Source: CAJQPP01 sp963793465 | GTDB lineage: Bacteria > Planctomycetota > Planctomycetia > Pirellulales > Pirellulaceae | Length of the DNA stretch: 64,000 bases | Direction: 5' to 3' | Assembly (NCBI GenBank): GCA_963793465.1 | Contig: CAWCAJ010000002.1 | Coordinates: forward strand, 219,327 to 283,326 | Part shown: piece by piece, positions 44,050 to 53,479 of the stretch | How positions within the stretch are numbered: position 1 is the stretch's first letter | Layout of the letters: every line of letters begins with the position of its first letter | Notes under the pieces: generated by a model | What the model saw: only the letters and a program-made list of their open reading frames with translations | Databases searched by the model: none | What the model was told of the DNA's origin: nothing | Position numbers and translations under genes: made by a program

Positions 44050-44240
44050 CCGCCAGCCAATCTAAAAAGACCCTCTCGGCGAAAACTGGGTCATCGGGGT
44101 CGTGTCTCGGAGCGCAAAACGGTGGGCGATCTGCATGCTGTGGCACGCCCAAAGACGGTGTCGAACGCCATCAACACCTTGTTAACCAAAACCGACGTCC
44201 CCAACCAATGTTAATTCGCGGCAATCCGATCGGGCAAGGA
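44050..44240. other. 3' flank of RAYT, homologous to 47730-47940
   Basis: About 190 bp after the transposase stop are similar, with many substitutions, to a segment on the other side of the sulfatase gene. Shared blocks include ctctcggcgaaaactgggtc and 'gcatgctgtgg'. The segment therefore belongs to the element rather than to the host. Confidence 0.7.
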
Positions 44241-44900
44241 AATCGACATCAGACCTCCCTCAAATTTGGGTGGCCCCTTTCTTACTGCCCTTTCTTACTT
44301 TTTACTCATTCCCATTTTTCATTCCGCTCGATCTCCGTGGCTTTGTGCCTCCGTGAGAAAAAATCCGGCGCGATGAATTTTGATCAGAGACGCTTACCAG
44401 TGGGTTGGTCATGCAACGGCAGGCGCGGCACTATGCAGAATGGGTGCGCACGGAGTCACAGAGACACAGAGAATTCAGATCCGTCAAAATCAATTCACAC
44501 CCGACGAAACCCATGCTAACTCGCACCGATCCGATCAAGTTGGGCAACTGAATCGACATCAGACCTCCCTCAAATTTGGGTGGCCCCTTTCTTACTCTGG
44601 GTGGCCCCTTTCTTACTTTCATTCCGCTCGATCTCCGTGGCTTTGTGCCTCCGTGAGAAAAAATCCGGCACAATGAATTTTGATCAGAGACGCTTACCAG
44701 TGGGTTGGTCATGCAACGGCAGGCGCGGCACTATGCAGAATGGGTGCGCACGGAGTCACAGAGACACAGAGAATTCAGATCCGTCAAAATCAATTCACAC
44801 CCGGCGAAACCCATGCTAACTCGTGCCGATCCGATCAAGTTGGGCAACTGAATCGACATCAGACCTCCCTCAAATTTGGGTGGCCCCTTTCTTACTACTC
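44241..44900. repeat. About 300-bp tandem repeat, two full copies plus a partial one
   Basis: Units begin at 44241, 44551 and 44851 with aatcgacatcagacctccct. The first period is 310 bp and the second 300 bp; the third copy is cut after about 45-50 bp. Each unit contains gggtggcccctttcttact, once or twice. The copies are nearly identical, so the duplication is recent. Apparent reading frames in it are repeats of the same meaningless frame. Confidence 0.95.
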
Positions 44901-45028
44901 TTTCTTACTGGCCCCTATCTTACTTACTTCCATGTCCTCCGCTGGTTTCATTGGCGTCGCATGGAGCCGCGGCCCGCTCGTTATGGGCGGCTCCACCGCG
45001 ATCAGGATGGCGGGCATCCGCAGCCCAC

Positions 45029-47371
45029 CTATTTCAACTCGATCGTCACTGACTTGACGATCCCCATGAACTTGAAAGGCATTTCGTAATCTTCCGCCAC
45101 GGGGGTTCCGGTGTCGAAGCCAATGTCCAGGGTTTCATCCAGCGTCACGCGGTTGGGAATACTCTTTTCGACACGGCCTTTGCCAATCGCCTTGTCGTTC
45201 GCAAAGAGTGTGACCTCGGCTCCGGCGAATGCCTTGTCGGCATCCGTGACGTAAGCCATCTTGAGCTTCACCTCACCGGTCGGAACCGCCGTGTCAGAGG
45301 TGACCGTGAATCGCTCCACGCCGGCCAGGTTGTAGTGGTAGATCAGTCTGTTGTCTTTGACATACAGTCCGTAACCCGCGAACCGCCCGCCTTGCGTAAA
45401 GAGCATCCCGTCGGCGCCCCCTTCGGGGATGACCACGCGGGCGATGACTTGGTGACTTTTGTGTTTCAGGTCAGGCGCAGCCCCTTCTGGCAGCCGGAGC
45501 AGATTTGGATAGGTAAACGTGGTGCGACCTTGGGTCAGGCTGGGGCGGTTTTCGACGTTCAAGCGTTCCGTTTTGCGGTCATCCAATGGCAGAACGCCGT
45601 AGCGGGCCCCTTCGGCGAAAAATTGCTTGACCAGCTCTTCCAGTTTTTCGGGATTCTCTGCAGCCAGATCGTTAGCCTGGCTGAAGTCGTTTTCGACGTG
45701 ATACAGCTCCCACGGCATATTCAAGAGATCGCCTGGTTCCGGTTCGCTGGCCCAGGGGACTCCGCGAATGGCGCTGGCCATCCAGCCTTCGTGGTAGATG
45801 CCCTGGTTGCCAAGCATCTCAAAGTACTGCGTCGTCCGGGCGTCTTCCGCATCGGCGTCCGCAAATGTGTAGGCCATGCTCAGGCCCTCGATGGGTTTTT
45901 GGGCCACCCCGTTGAATTGTGAGGGGGCCTCGATTCCGATCACCTCCAACAATGTAGGGGCGATGTCAATTACATGATGAAACTGATCGCGGATTTCACC
46001 CTGCGCCTTGATTCCCCGCGGCCAGGAAATTGCCAAGCCATTGCGGGTGCCGCCGAAGTGGCTGGCGATCTGTTTGGTCCACTGAAAAGGCGTATCCATG
46101 GCGTGTGCCCACGCGGCAGGGAAATGGTTGTAGTGTTTTTCACTACCCAGCGTTTCGATGTTGTCCAATTTCATCTGTAACGGCTCGGGAATGGCATTAA
46201 AAAACGTCATTTCGTTCAGCAAGCCATTCAAGCCGCCTTCGGCGCTCGATCCATTGTCGCCTGCCATATAGATGACGATGGTATTGTCGAGTTCGCCCAT
46301 CTCGTCGATGGTGTCGATCAGACGTCCCACTTCATGATCCGTATGCGCTGTGAAGGCGGCGAACACTTCCATCATCCGAGCGTAGACTTTGTGCTCGCTT
46401 TCAGGCAGCGAATCCCAGGCCGGCAGCGACTTGGGACGAGGTGTCAGTCTCGTGTCGGCGGGAATAATGCCCATCTGTTTTTGGCGAGCGAATGTCTCTT
46501 CGCGGTAAACATCCCAGCCCTTGTCGAACTTGCCCTCGAACCTCTTGATCCACTCTTCGGGAACCTGGTGCGGAGCATGCGTGGCCCCGGTGGCGAAATA
46601 GACAAAGAAGGGCCGCTGCGGCGCTACGGCTTTGGAAGCTCGCATCATGCGAATCGCCTTGTCGGCAATGTCGGTTGTGAAATGGTACGGAGTGCCATCT
46701 TCATTGGTTTCCGGCGCCTCAATCCGTTTCTTGTTCTCAACCAAGGCGGGATGAAACTGATCGGTATCCCCACCGACGAAACCGTAGAAATAGTCAAACC
46801 CCAACCCATCGGACCAGCGGTCGAACGGACCGACGAGACTGGTTTCCCAGTCCGGAACATTGTGGTTCTTTCCAAACCAGGCGTTCATGTAGCCGTATTC
46901 CCGCAGCACCTCGGCAAACGTCGCGGTGGACTGGGGGATGATTCCCGAGTATCCGGGAAAACCGGTTCCCGCTTCCCCGATGACACCGCTGCCGACCGAG
47001 TGATGGTTCCGCCCTGTCAGCAAGGCAGCCCGCGTTGGCGAACAAAGTGCGGTGGTATGGAAGCGGTTGTAGCGCAGACCATTCTTGGCCACGCGATCCA
47101 GCGTCGGTGTGGGAATGCCACCACCGAAGGTACCCATCTGCCCGAACCCGCAATCATCGATCAACACGATCAAAATATTGGGTGCATTCTCAATACCGAA
47201 GTTCTGCGGAATTTTGAGCTGCGGCTTGACCGCCGTCGAGTCTTTGTAAGTCAGCCCGATCTTGCCCTTAAAGCCCGGTTCCGAACGCGGTAGATTCTCC
47301 TGGGCGAGTGCCATGCCACTGATCGCCAGACAAACGATCCAACAGGTGGAAGCAGCAATTCGGTTCTTCAT
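45029..47371 (-). CDS. Arylsulfatase (formylglycine-dependent, S1 family), exported
   Basis: The 780-residue protein has a signal peptide (MKNRIAASTCWIVCLAISGMALAQ; cut near residue 24). Metal-ligand Asp residues are at 72-73 ('LIVLIDDCGFG'), and the C-x-P-x-R signature 'CSPTRAALLTG' places the formylglycine-precursor Cys at 110. Further landmarks are 'GKNHNVPDWE', 'FATGATHAPHQVPEEWIKRF', 'IYMAGDNGSSAEGGLNG' and the substrate-pocket 'HFGGTRNGLAISWPRGIK'. The C-terminal 200 residues form a beta-rich domain. It probably removes sulfate from a sulfated polysaccharide or related ester. It needs a formylglycine-generating enzyme, not seen here. Both sides carry RAYT-related repeats. Confidence 0.95.
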   Translation of the reverse strand: MKNRIAASTCWIVCLAISGMALAQENLPRSEPGFKGKIGLTYKDSTAVKPQLKIPQNFGIENAPNILIVLIDDCGFGQMGTFGGGIPTPTLDRVAKNGLRYNRFHTTALCSPTRAALLTGRNHHSVGSGVIGEAGTGFPGYSGIIPQSTATFAEVLREYGYMNAWFGKNHNVPDWETSLVGPFDRWSDGLGFDYFYGFVGGDTDQFHPALVENKKRIEAPETNEDGTPYHFTTDIADKAIRMMRASKAVAPQRPFFVYFATGATHAPHQVPEEWIKRFEGKFDKGWDVYREETFARQKQMGIIPADTRLTPRPKSLPAWDSLPESEHKVYARMMEVFAAFTAHTDHEVGRLIDTIDEMGELDNTIVIYMAGDNGSSAEGGLNGLLNEMTFFNAIPEPLQMKLDNIETLGSEKHYNHFPAAWAHAMDTPFQWTKQIASHFGGTRNGLAISWPRGIKAQGEIRDQFHHVIDIAPTLLEVIGIEAPSQFNGVAQKPIEGLSMAYTFADADAEDARTTQYFEMLGNQGIYHEGWMASAIRGVPWASEPEPGDLLNMPWELYHVENDFSQANDLAAENPEKLEELVKQFFAEGARYGVLPLDDRKTERLNVENRPSLTQGRTTFTYPNLLRLPEGAAPDLKHKSHQVIARVVIPEGGADGMLFTQGGRFAGYGLYVKDNRLIYHYNLAGVERFTVTSDTAVPTGEVKLKMAYVTDADKAFAGAEVTLFANDKAIGKGRVEKSIPNRVTLDETLDIGFDTGTPVAEDYEMPFKFMGIVKSVTIELK

Positions 47372-47699
47372 GTTGTGGTTTCCTTGTGTTGCAGAAAAGA
47401 CTCAAGCAAATGTCAACTTCCCAGCTGGCGTCGGCAGCCATTCAGACATTCCGTGCCAGGCGTGACCCAAGCGAAATCCGGCCACGCAAACGTCTTCCCG
47501 AAGAAAAGCCATCGCGGCGCTTCGAGGTGGATGGAAACGAACCAGCTGGCCGGGACCTCGCATCGGTCGGAACGGTCCATTGGCCCGCCTCCGGCTCAGG
47601 GAACTGGATTCGCCCGTGAGGTGAAGCTAATTTATGACAATGTGGCCCAGTTTCAACCCAGGTGGGGCGCTCAATTGGGCTCAACCGCCAAGGGCGCCA
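47372..47699. other. 328-bp region upstream of sulfatase, no gene seen
   Basis: This is the 5' region of the sulfatase gene. No frame with similarity and no convincing promoter could be fixed. Confidence 0.4.
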
Positions 47700-47956
47700 A
47701 CATGCAATGACCGCCGCGATCAGAACAGGATACAGCCGCCAGGCGCGACGCTGATGAGTGCGGCCTGCCCACAGGCAAATCTAAATTGACGCTCTCGGCG
47801 AAAACTGGGTCATCGTGGTAGCGTTGCGGAGCGCACACGGCGGGCGATCCGCATGCTGTGGCTCGCCAAAGGACAGTGTCGATCGCCATCAACGCCTTGT
47901 TGGCTCATACCGACTTGCCCAACCCCTGCAAATTCGCGGCGATCCTCCAGAAGATT
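47700..47956 (+). pseudogene. Decayed copy of the RAYT gene 3' end and flank
   Basis: The sequence ccgccgcgatcagaacagga to 'ggcaaatctaaa' aligns with the last codons of the transposase at about 44000-44070. The similarity goes on through ctctcggcgaaaactgggtc and on to 'aaattcgcggcgatcc'. The orientation is the same as the intact copy. Many substitutions show that it is older. Together the two copies bracket the sulfatase as direct repeats. Confidence 0.7.
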
Positions 47957-48120
47957 GGGTGGCCCCTTTCTTTCGCCTCAAATTTGGGTGGCCCCTTTCT
48001 TTCGTTTGGGTGGCCCCTTTCTTTCGCCTTTCCTTTCTTTCGCCTTTCCTTTCTTTCGCCTTTCCTTTCTTTCGCCTTTCCTTTCTTTCGCCTTTCTTTC
48101 GTTGTTGCCCCTTTCTTTCG
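47957..48120. repeat. Pyrimidine-rich repeat tract with gggtggcccctttctt motifs
   Basis: Three copies of gggtggcccctttctttcg-like motifs (47957-48027) are followed by four exact 16-bp units tttcctttctttcgcc (48029-48092) and a degenerate tail. The first motif is the one repeated at 44267-44900. The tract is almost purely pyrimidine on the plus strand. Confidence 0.95.
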
Positions 48121-48324
48121 TTGCTGGCGGATTTCCGTGCCGGCCCGGCCCTCGTCATCCACCGCCTGGCACAACAGCTCCCGAATTGTCTTGGCAGCCT
48201 AGCGTTTTCTGAGCCCCGGTCATCATTGCCGAGCAGGAGCAGACACCGCTCAATCAGGTGGCTCTTCCAGCGGAAGTCCAGCCCCATCACATGCTGCATG
48301 AAACAATTGCGACTATAATGCGCC

Positions 48325-48360
48325 ATTCATGGGTAATGCTCGATTCATGGGTAATGCTCG
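48325..48360. repeat. 18-bp tandem duplication upstream of MscS-type gene
   Basis: attcatgggtaatgctcg occurs at 48325-48342 and 48343-48360, about 140 bp before the channel gene. TATAAT at 48314-48319 has no good -35 partner. Confidence 0.95.
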
Positions 48361-48497
48361 AATGATCTGTTCAGGAAAACCCATGACGCATGGCGTTTCC
48401 GTTTCATGATGGAACCTGATCCGGGGACCACGATATCACAAGCAACCACAGATTCACGCGTGGTCCATTGACGTTTCTCCTTTCCTACCGCTGCACC

Positions 48498-51071
48498 ATG
48501 CATCAAACCGCCAGGCACAACATGAGATTCGTGTTGCTGTACCCTAAACTGTTACCCGGGGTGATGTTGCTGCTGGTAGGTTGCGTCTTCACATGTTCTG
48601 GCGACGCCGTTTGGGGACAGACCGCGCAGGAAACGCAGGGCAGCCCAACAACAGCGGCCAGTGAATCCTCCTCAGGTACCCGGCCGGGGTCCCAGGCAGA
48701 CCAACCGATCTCACTGGAAGAGGTACCGAGTCGCGCGGAAACAACGAGCATCGAGCTGGCGACGCTGCAGCCTCGCGAAATTTCCCAACGGGCTCTCGAT
48801 CGCGTTCGCTCTCAAACCGATCGTGCGCTGCAAAATGTCGAGTCTGATTTGGCGAAGACCCGGCAAGCTCTCGCCGGTCGGCCCAACGTCCGCACACTGC
48901 AAAGATCTGCCTATCAATTCAGCGAGATGCTGGGGCACATACGGTCACTCGAAGACGAACTGGACCAGCAACTCGACACCCTTCGCACGACTCTCGAGCG
49001 GATCGACGGGATCGCGTTGGTTTGGGAGGCCACGGACCAATTCGCCAAGACTCAAGAAGGCGTCGACTCAACAACAGAATCACGCATTACCGCCGTACGC
49101 AAAGAAATTGATGAGACGCGATTGGCCGTCGTCGAGCGGCGTAACGAGGTTTTGGCTGTACGCGACAAGCTGGTGAATCCCTCCATCAAGCTCGAAGAAA
49201 GCGTCGATCGGTTGCAGACCACACTTGACACGCGGCTTCAAGAGATCTTTCGGGCCGACCATCCGCCGTTGTGGAGTCCCCGGGTGCCTGAGTCGCTCCG
49301 CAAGGAATGGCAGACAATCGGGCCCCAGTTTTTCTCGAGGCAGTTTGGGGAAAACGGTCAATTTTTCAGAAGACCAGCGGAAGGGCTCGGCTTCCAGCTC
49401 CTGCTGTTCGTGACCCTGGCACTCTGCCTGCTTTGGCTGCGAGCCCGAACCCGAGCCAGGACAGAAGTGGAAGATCGACGACAACATGCCCAGTTGGTCT
49501 TTGAGCACCCATGGTCAATGGCGCTACTGATAACCGTGTTCCTGACGGTTCCACTGGACCCGGTCGGTGCCCGCAGCGTGGGCCCCGTGGCCGCCCTGGC
49601 AATCGCCGCGGCAACTTTGCGAATTGTTCAGCGTTTCTTGCCGCCCGCCATGACCCTGTTTGCCTGGGGACTGGCCGTTCTGTTCGTTATTGAGCGGTCG
49701 CGCGGCTTGCTGGAGGCGACGCCTACGCTGGAGCGCATCGTCTTCATGGGAGAGATGCTGAGTGCACTCGGCTTGCTGATCTGGATGCTGTTTCCGGGCC
49801 GAATTGCCGGATTGCCTGAGGAGCGGTGGAGTCATCCCTTCTTCAGGCTGCTTTATGCGGCGATGTGCGTGGGGGTCGCCCTGGTAACGTTAGCGATCCT
49901 GGCCGATCTGGCCGGCTGGAGTGATCTGGCTGTCCTGGTGGGGGACGGCGTTCTGCGAAGCGGCTATCTGGGTCTGGTTGTCTTCGTGCTGCTCAAGGTG
50001 ATACACGGACTGACCATTCTGGCCCTCGACCTGCGGCCCCTCAGGCTTCTGCGGTCCGTCTCAAATCATCGAACGCGGGTGGAGCTTTGGCTCGAGCGAA
50101 TTTTATGCCTGCTTGCTGTGGGCTACTGGTTGGTACTCCTGCTGGGGCGACTCGGTCTGCTCGTCCCCTTGGTGGACATCGTTGGCTCGGTGCTAGACGC
50201 CAGTGTCACCGTCGGCGCGCTGTCGGTCTCAGTTGGTGACGTGCTCGTATTTGCCGTGACCGTTTGGCTCTCCTTCCTGCTCGCGCGTTGGGTTCAAGTT
50301 ATCCTTCAAGAGGACGTGTTCTCGAGGGTACGTACCAGCCGAGGCGTGCCCTACGCCGTCTCGAACCTTGCGCGATACGGCGTGATCTTCCTGGGCTTTC
50401 TGGTCGGCCTGTCGGCTGCTGGCATCGAGATCACAAAACTCGCCGTTGTCGCGGGAGGACTGGGCGTGGGGATCGGGTTTGGCCTGCAAAACGTTGTCAA
50501 CAACTTCGTGTCCGGTTTGATCCTGCTGTTCGAGCGGCCGATTGATGTGGGAGACTCGATCGAATTGTCAGACACTTCGGGGATCATGAAGCGGATTGGT
50601 ATCCGTGCCAGCGTGATCCGCACCTTCGACGGCGCTGAAGTCATTGTGCCAAACGGGATCCTCATCTCCGACAAAGTCACCAACTGGACGCTCTCGGACA
50701 GGCGTCGGCGAATCGACTTGGACGTGGGAGTCGAATACGGCACACCGGCACAGCAGGTGATCGACTTGCTGATCGAAGTGGCGAAGGCTAATCCCAAGGT
50801 GATTGCCGATCCCGAGCCGGTCGCCTATTTTGTGAATTTTGGTGACAGTTCACTCGATTTCAAACTGCGGGCCTGGTTCGACTTCAACGCCACAACAAAC
50901 ATCCACACGATCCACAGCGAAATTGCGGTCGCTGTGCAACAGGCTCTTGGTGAGGCGAATATCGGCGTCCCATTCCCGCAACGCGATCTTCACCTGATCA
51001 GCGCTCCCCCAAATACCGCGTCCACGTTGGGTGGGGCCCGACCGCCAACAGATGGCGAAGTGAAACCGTAG
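48498..51071 (+). CDS. Large MscS-family mechanosensitive channel (MscK-like)
   Basis: The protein is 857 residues from ATG 48498 (ATG 48522 is an alternative just before MRFVLLYPKLLPGVMLLLVG). After the leader, a long periplasmic coiled-coil region ('RALQNVESDLAKTRQALAGR', 'EIDETRLAVVERRNEVLAVR') leads to about ten membrane helices (residues about 300-650). The MscS core then follows: pore helix 'GLSAAGIEITKLAVVAGGLG', 'VGIGFGLQNVVNNFVSGLIL', the beta domain 'FERPIDVGDSIELSDTSGIM' and 'RTFDGAEVIVPNGILIS'. It is an inner-membrane tension-gated channel protecting against osmotic downshift. It is intact and apparently monocistronic. Confidence 0.93.
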   Translation: MHQTARHNMRFVLLYPKLLPGVMLLLVGCVFTCSGDAVWGQTAQETQGSPTTAASESSSGTRPGSQADQPISLEEVPSRAETTSIELATLQPREISQRALDRVRSQTDRALQNVESDLAKTRQALAGRPNVRTLQRSAYQFSEMLGHIRSLEDELDQQLDTLRTTLERIDGIALVWEATDQFAKTQEGVDSTTESRITAVRKEIDETRLAVVERRNEVLAVRDKLVNPSIKLEESVDRLQTTLDTRLQEIFRADHPPLWSPRVPESLRKEWQTIGPQFFSRQFGENGQFFRRPAEGLGFQLLLFVTLALCLLWLRARTRARTEVEDRRQHAQLVFEHPWSMALLITVFLTVPLDPVGARSVGPVAALAIAAATLRIVQRFLPPAMTLFAWGLAVLFVIERSRGLLEATPTLERIVFMGEMLSALGLLIWMLFPGRIAGLPEERWSHPFFRLLYAAMCVGVALVTLAILADLAGWSDLAVLVGDGVLRSGYLGLVVFVLLKVIHGLTILALDLRPLRLLRSVSNHRTRVELWLERILCLLAVGYWLVLLLGRLGLLVPLVDIVGSVLDASVTVGALSVSVGDVLVFAVTVWLSFLLARWVQVILQEDVFSRVRTSRGVPYAVSNLARYGVIFLGFLVGLSAAGIEITKLAVVAGGLGVGIGFGLQNVVNNFVSGLILLFERPIDVGDSIELSDTSGIMKRIGIRASVIRTFDGAEVIVPNGILISDKVTNWTLSDRRRRIDLDVGVEYGTPAQQVIDLLIEVAKANPKVIADPEPVAYFVNFGDSSLDFKLRAWFDFNATTNIHTIHSEIAVAVQQALGEANIGVPFPQRDLHLISAPPNTASTLGGARPPTDGEVKP

Positions 51072-51432
51072 ACTGCAGGCTTCAAGCAATGAAATCGGAA
51101 CGGGTCCCAAGATGGGTGTCGCTGATAACCTGTTCGGTTCAGCGCGTTCAATCGAAATCGGGGAAAAGTGACAAACACAAGACAATTTGCAGTTGTTGTT
51201 TCAAAAAAAAGCTCTTCCAAAACGATGGAACAGCGCTCAATGATTTCAACCAAGTCTTGGCGGTTGGCTAACGACGATTGCGGCGAGCAACCAGGCTCCC
51301 CAAAAGGAGAACCAGCGAGGACGAGTGGAAAGTCCCGGTTTCGCAACAAGACTGCTGGGCAAGCCAGCAGTGGCACCCGTCAGAATGGGAATGCCAGCCC
51401 GGTCGACTTCCGAATTCGAGGCCGCCCACCTC
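51072..51432. other. 361-bp convergent intergenic region with palindromic repeat
   Basis: No gene is supported. It contains the palindromic element at 51351-51371, which could act as a bidirectional terminator for the two converging genes. Confidence 0.5.
51351..51371. repeat. REP-like palindrome
   Basis: actgctgg-gcaag-ccagcagt is a perfect 8-bp stem with a 5-nt loop, followed by ggcacccg. A degraded relative is at 56365-56384. It resembles a dispersed palindromic repeat I associate with Pirellula-type genomes. Confidence 0.75.
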
Positions 51433-53341
51433 TCATTTTGCGTCGCTGCCCACGATCGTCTCAATGACTTGCCGGGCCTCCGTCAAGCGACGCTGTTGAT
51501 CCTGTTGCCGCAAGGCCTGCAGGATCTCGTTGCGGTCACGACGCGAAATGGGCAGAGCCAATGGTTGGCCAGACTCGTCACCAACGACTTCAAGCGGGAC
51601 TTCTTCCATCCGCCAGTCGTCGCTACGCTGGGTGCCAAAAGGTAGATCCTTGTTGCCCGTTGCCTGCAGATTGGCCAGCGGGTTGCGGCCCCAGGCGTAG
51701 CGAAAATGAGTGGGCTGGGCCACCATCGAACTGGTCAGGATCAGCCGCCGGCGGTCGTATTGCATACGCCCTCGATCGTCGCTGCCTTTTTCGGCATAGG
51801 CCACCGCCGCCGGATGGAATTGGCGATCATCACCAGCGATGGCAAAGCCCTGGATCTGGCCATCCTCGGGATCACCGACCTCACGATCGAGGGTCAGCAG
51901 CAAGCTTCCCTCGCACACTTCCATACTCTCCAGCAGCGGCGGTTTCCATTGCAGGTCTCGGCCAAAGCCGTACTGCGTGGCCAGTGCCCACCGCGCGATA
52001 CGCTCACCGGCCGGCAGCTTGAGCTGGGGATGGTACCAGCGTCGACGCAGGTCGTAGGTGCTTGCAAAGCCGATCTGCTTGTCGCCTCTGTTGTAAAAAT
52101 CAAGAAAGGTCTGGTACTGTGCCGCGCGAATACCAATGCCGGCATCGAACATCTTCTCGCAATAGTTGTCCAGCGTTTGCGGGTAACCATCGGTGCAAAG
52201 CGAGAGGATTCCAAAGGGAAGCTGGGGGTCGTCGAATGCCGAACGCCAGGCAGTGATCATCTCGGGAAAGACATCCCGGTACAGGTCGACGCCTGCCGAA
52301 CCTTCAAGGGCATTGTTATAGCCCTGATGGAAGATCACGCCCTTGACCGAGAGTCCCGAGATCGGCGCGATCATGCCCGCGTAGCAGTGGCCCGGGAAAT
52401 TGTGATCGCCCATCGGTCCCGCGCAGGTCGCTGGGTGGCTGTTGTTGGTCCTCGGGGATCGGCTTGCCTTCCTGTTCCTGCTTCTCGATCCACTGCCGGT
52501 GGCTGGCGATGCGGTTTTCCAAGTCTGCCTTCGAATCCCACTCGGCGACCGCATTGTCAAAGGAGGCCAGTTTGGCCCGGGTGGGTTCGCTGTCCATCGC
52601 GCGGAGTGTAGGCAACGGAGTCCAGCTCTCCACAGTGGTCCCTCCTCGCGAGGCATCGATGACACCGATGGGCACATTGCTGGCCTTGTGCAGGCGACGG
52701 GCGAAGACGTAACCAATCGCCGAAAGTTCGCGAGCCGTTTGCGGCGTGCACGGATCCCAATCTCCTTTGCGGAAGTGTCGGCCAAACCAACTGCTCCATT
52801 CCTGTAAACGGGCAAAGCCCGCCTTGAATTCCGGACCCTGCCCATAGGGGACGGTCAGAATGCGGATCTCGGGAAAGTTGGCGGAGACGATTTCCAACGG
52901 ACCATTCTCGACCTTCGCCAATTCGAATTCCATATTGCTCTGCCCCCCCAACACCCACACGTCACCGACCAGGATGTTTTCCAGCTGCAGCGTCTTTTCC
53001 CGGCCCGTAACGGTCATGGGCTGTGGATCGCGGTTTGCGGGATGGGCGGAGAGCGTGACTTTCCAGGCTCGATCTTCGCCAGCGATTGTCGAAGCCTGCT
53101 CACCCCCGAACTCGACCCTGACCGGTTCGCCAGACTCGGCCCAGCCCCAGACATGGATTGGCTTGTCCCGCTGCAACACCATATGGGTTTGGAATACGTT
53201 GCTAACGCACAAGCCCTCGCCCATGGCCGGCACGTCGATCACGTCGCTTTGCGGCATGGGTTGGGCTGACGCCGGCAACGCGAAACCGAACGCCAACATC
53301 AAGCTGGCAAACAAGATCGATGTCCAATGGAAGGGATGCAT
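51433..53341 (-). CDS. Sialate O-acetylesterase (SASA/SGNH type), exported, one frameshift
   Basis: The gene is read from ATG 53341 (MHPFHWTSILFASLMLAFGF; signal peptide). The first frame has 'VSNVFQTHMVLQRDKPIHVW', 'VWVLGGQSNMEFELAKVENG' (the GQSNM block with the nucleophile Ser) and 'PIGVIDASRGGTTVESWTPL'. Near 52416 one extra A shifts the frame. The second frame continues with 'GPMGDHNFPGHCYAGMIAPI' and 'SGLSVKGVIFHQGYNNALEG' (the block that follows in the family) to a stop at 51433. The normal family length of about 630 residues is restored by joining the frames. It is predicted to remove acetyl groups from sialic acids or other sugars in the periplasm. Either a recent mutation or a sequence error. 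Confidence 0.88.
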
Positions 53342-53479
53342 AGCGGGTCTTTCCCAAGGGTGCTGGATGGTGCGGAACGCAGACGTACAGCGTAACCGGG
53401 AAACGGGTCGGGCACCAATCGTGCACTGCATCCTGAGGGCCATTGAGACGATGCTGGCCTACTCCCTTTGCTTTCCCAA

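Noticed and set aside
44241..44900. Possible CRISPR-like array
   Set aside because: Units are about 300 bp with no short repeat/unique spacer alternation and no cas genes; it is a plain tandem duplication.
48029..48092. Possible repeat protein or CRISPR from the 16-bp units
   Set aside because: The units are contiguous without spacers, and the translated frames are low-complexity with no start context.
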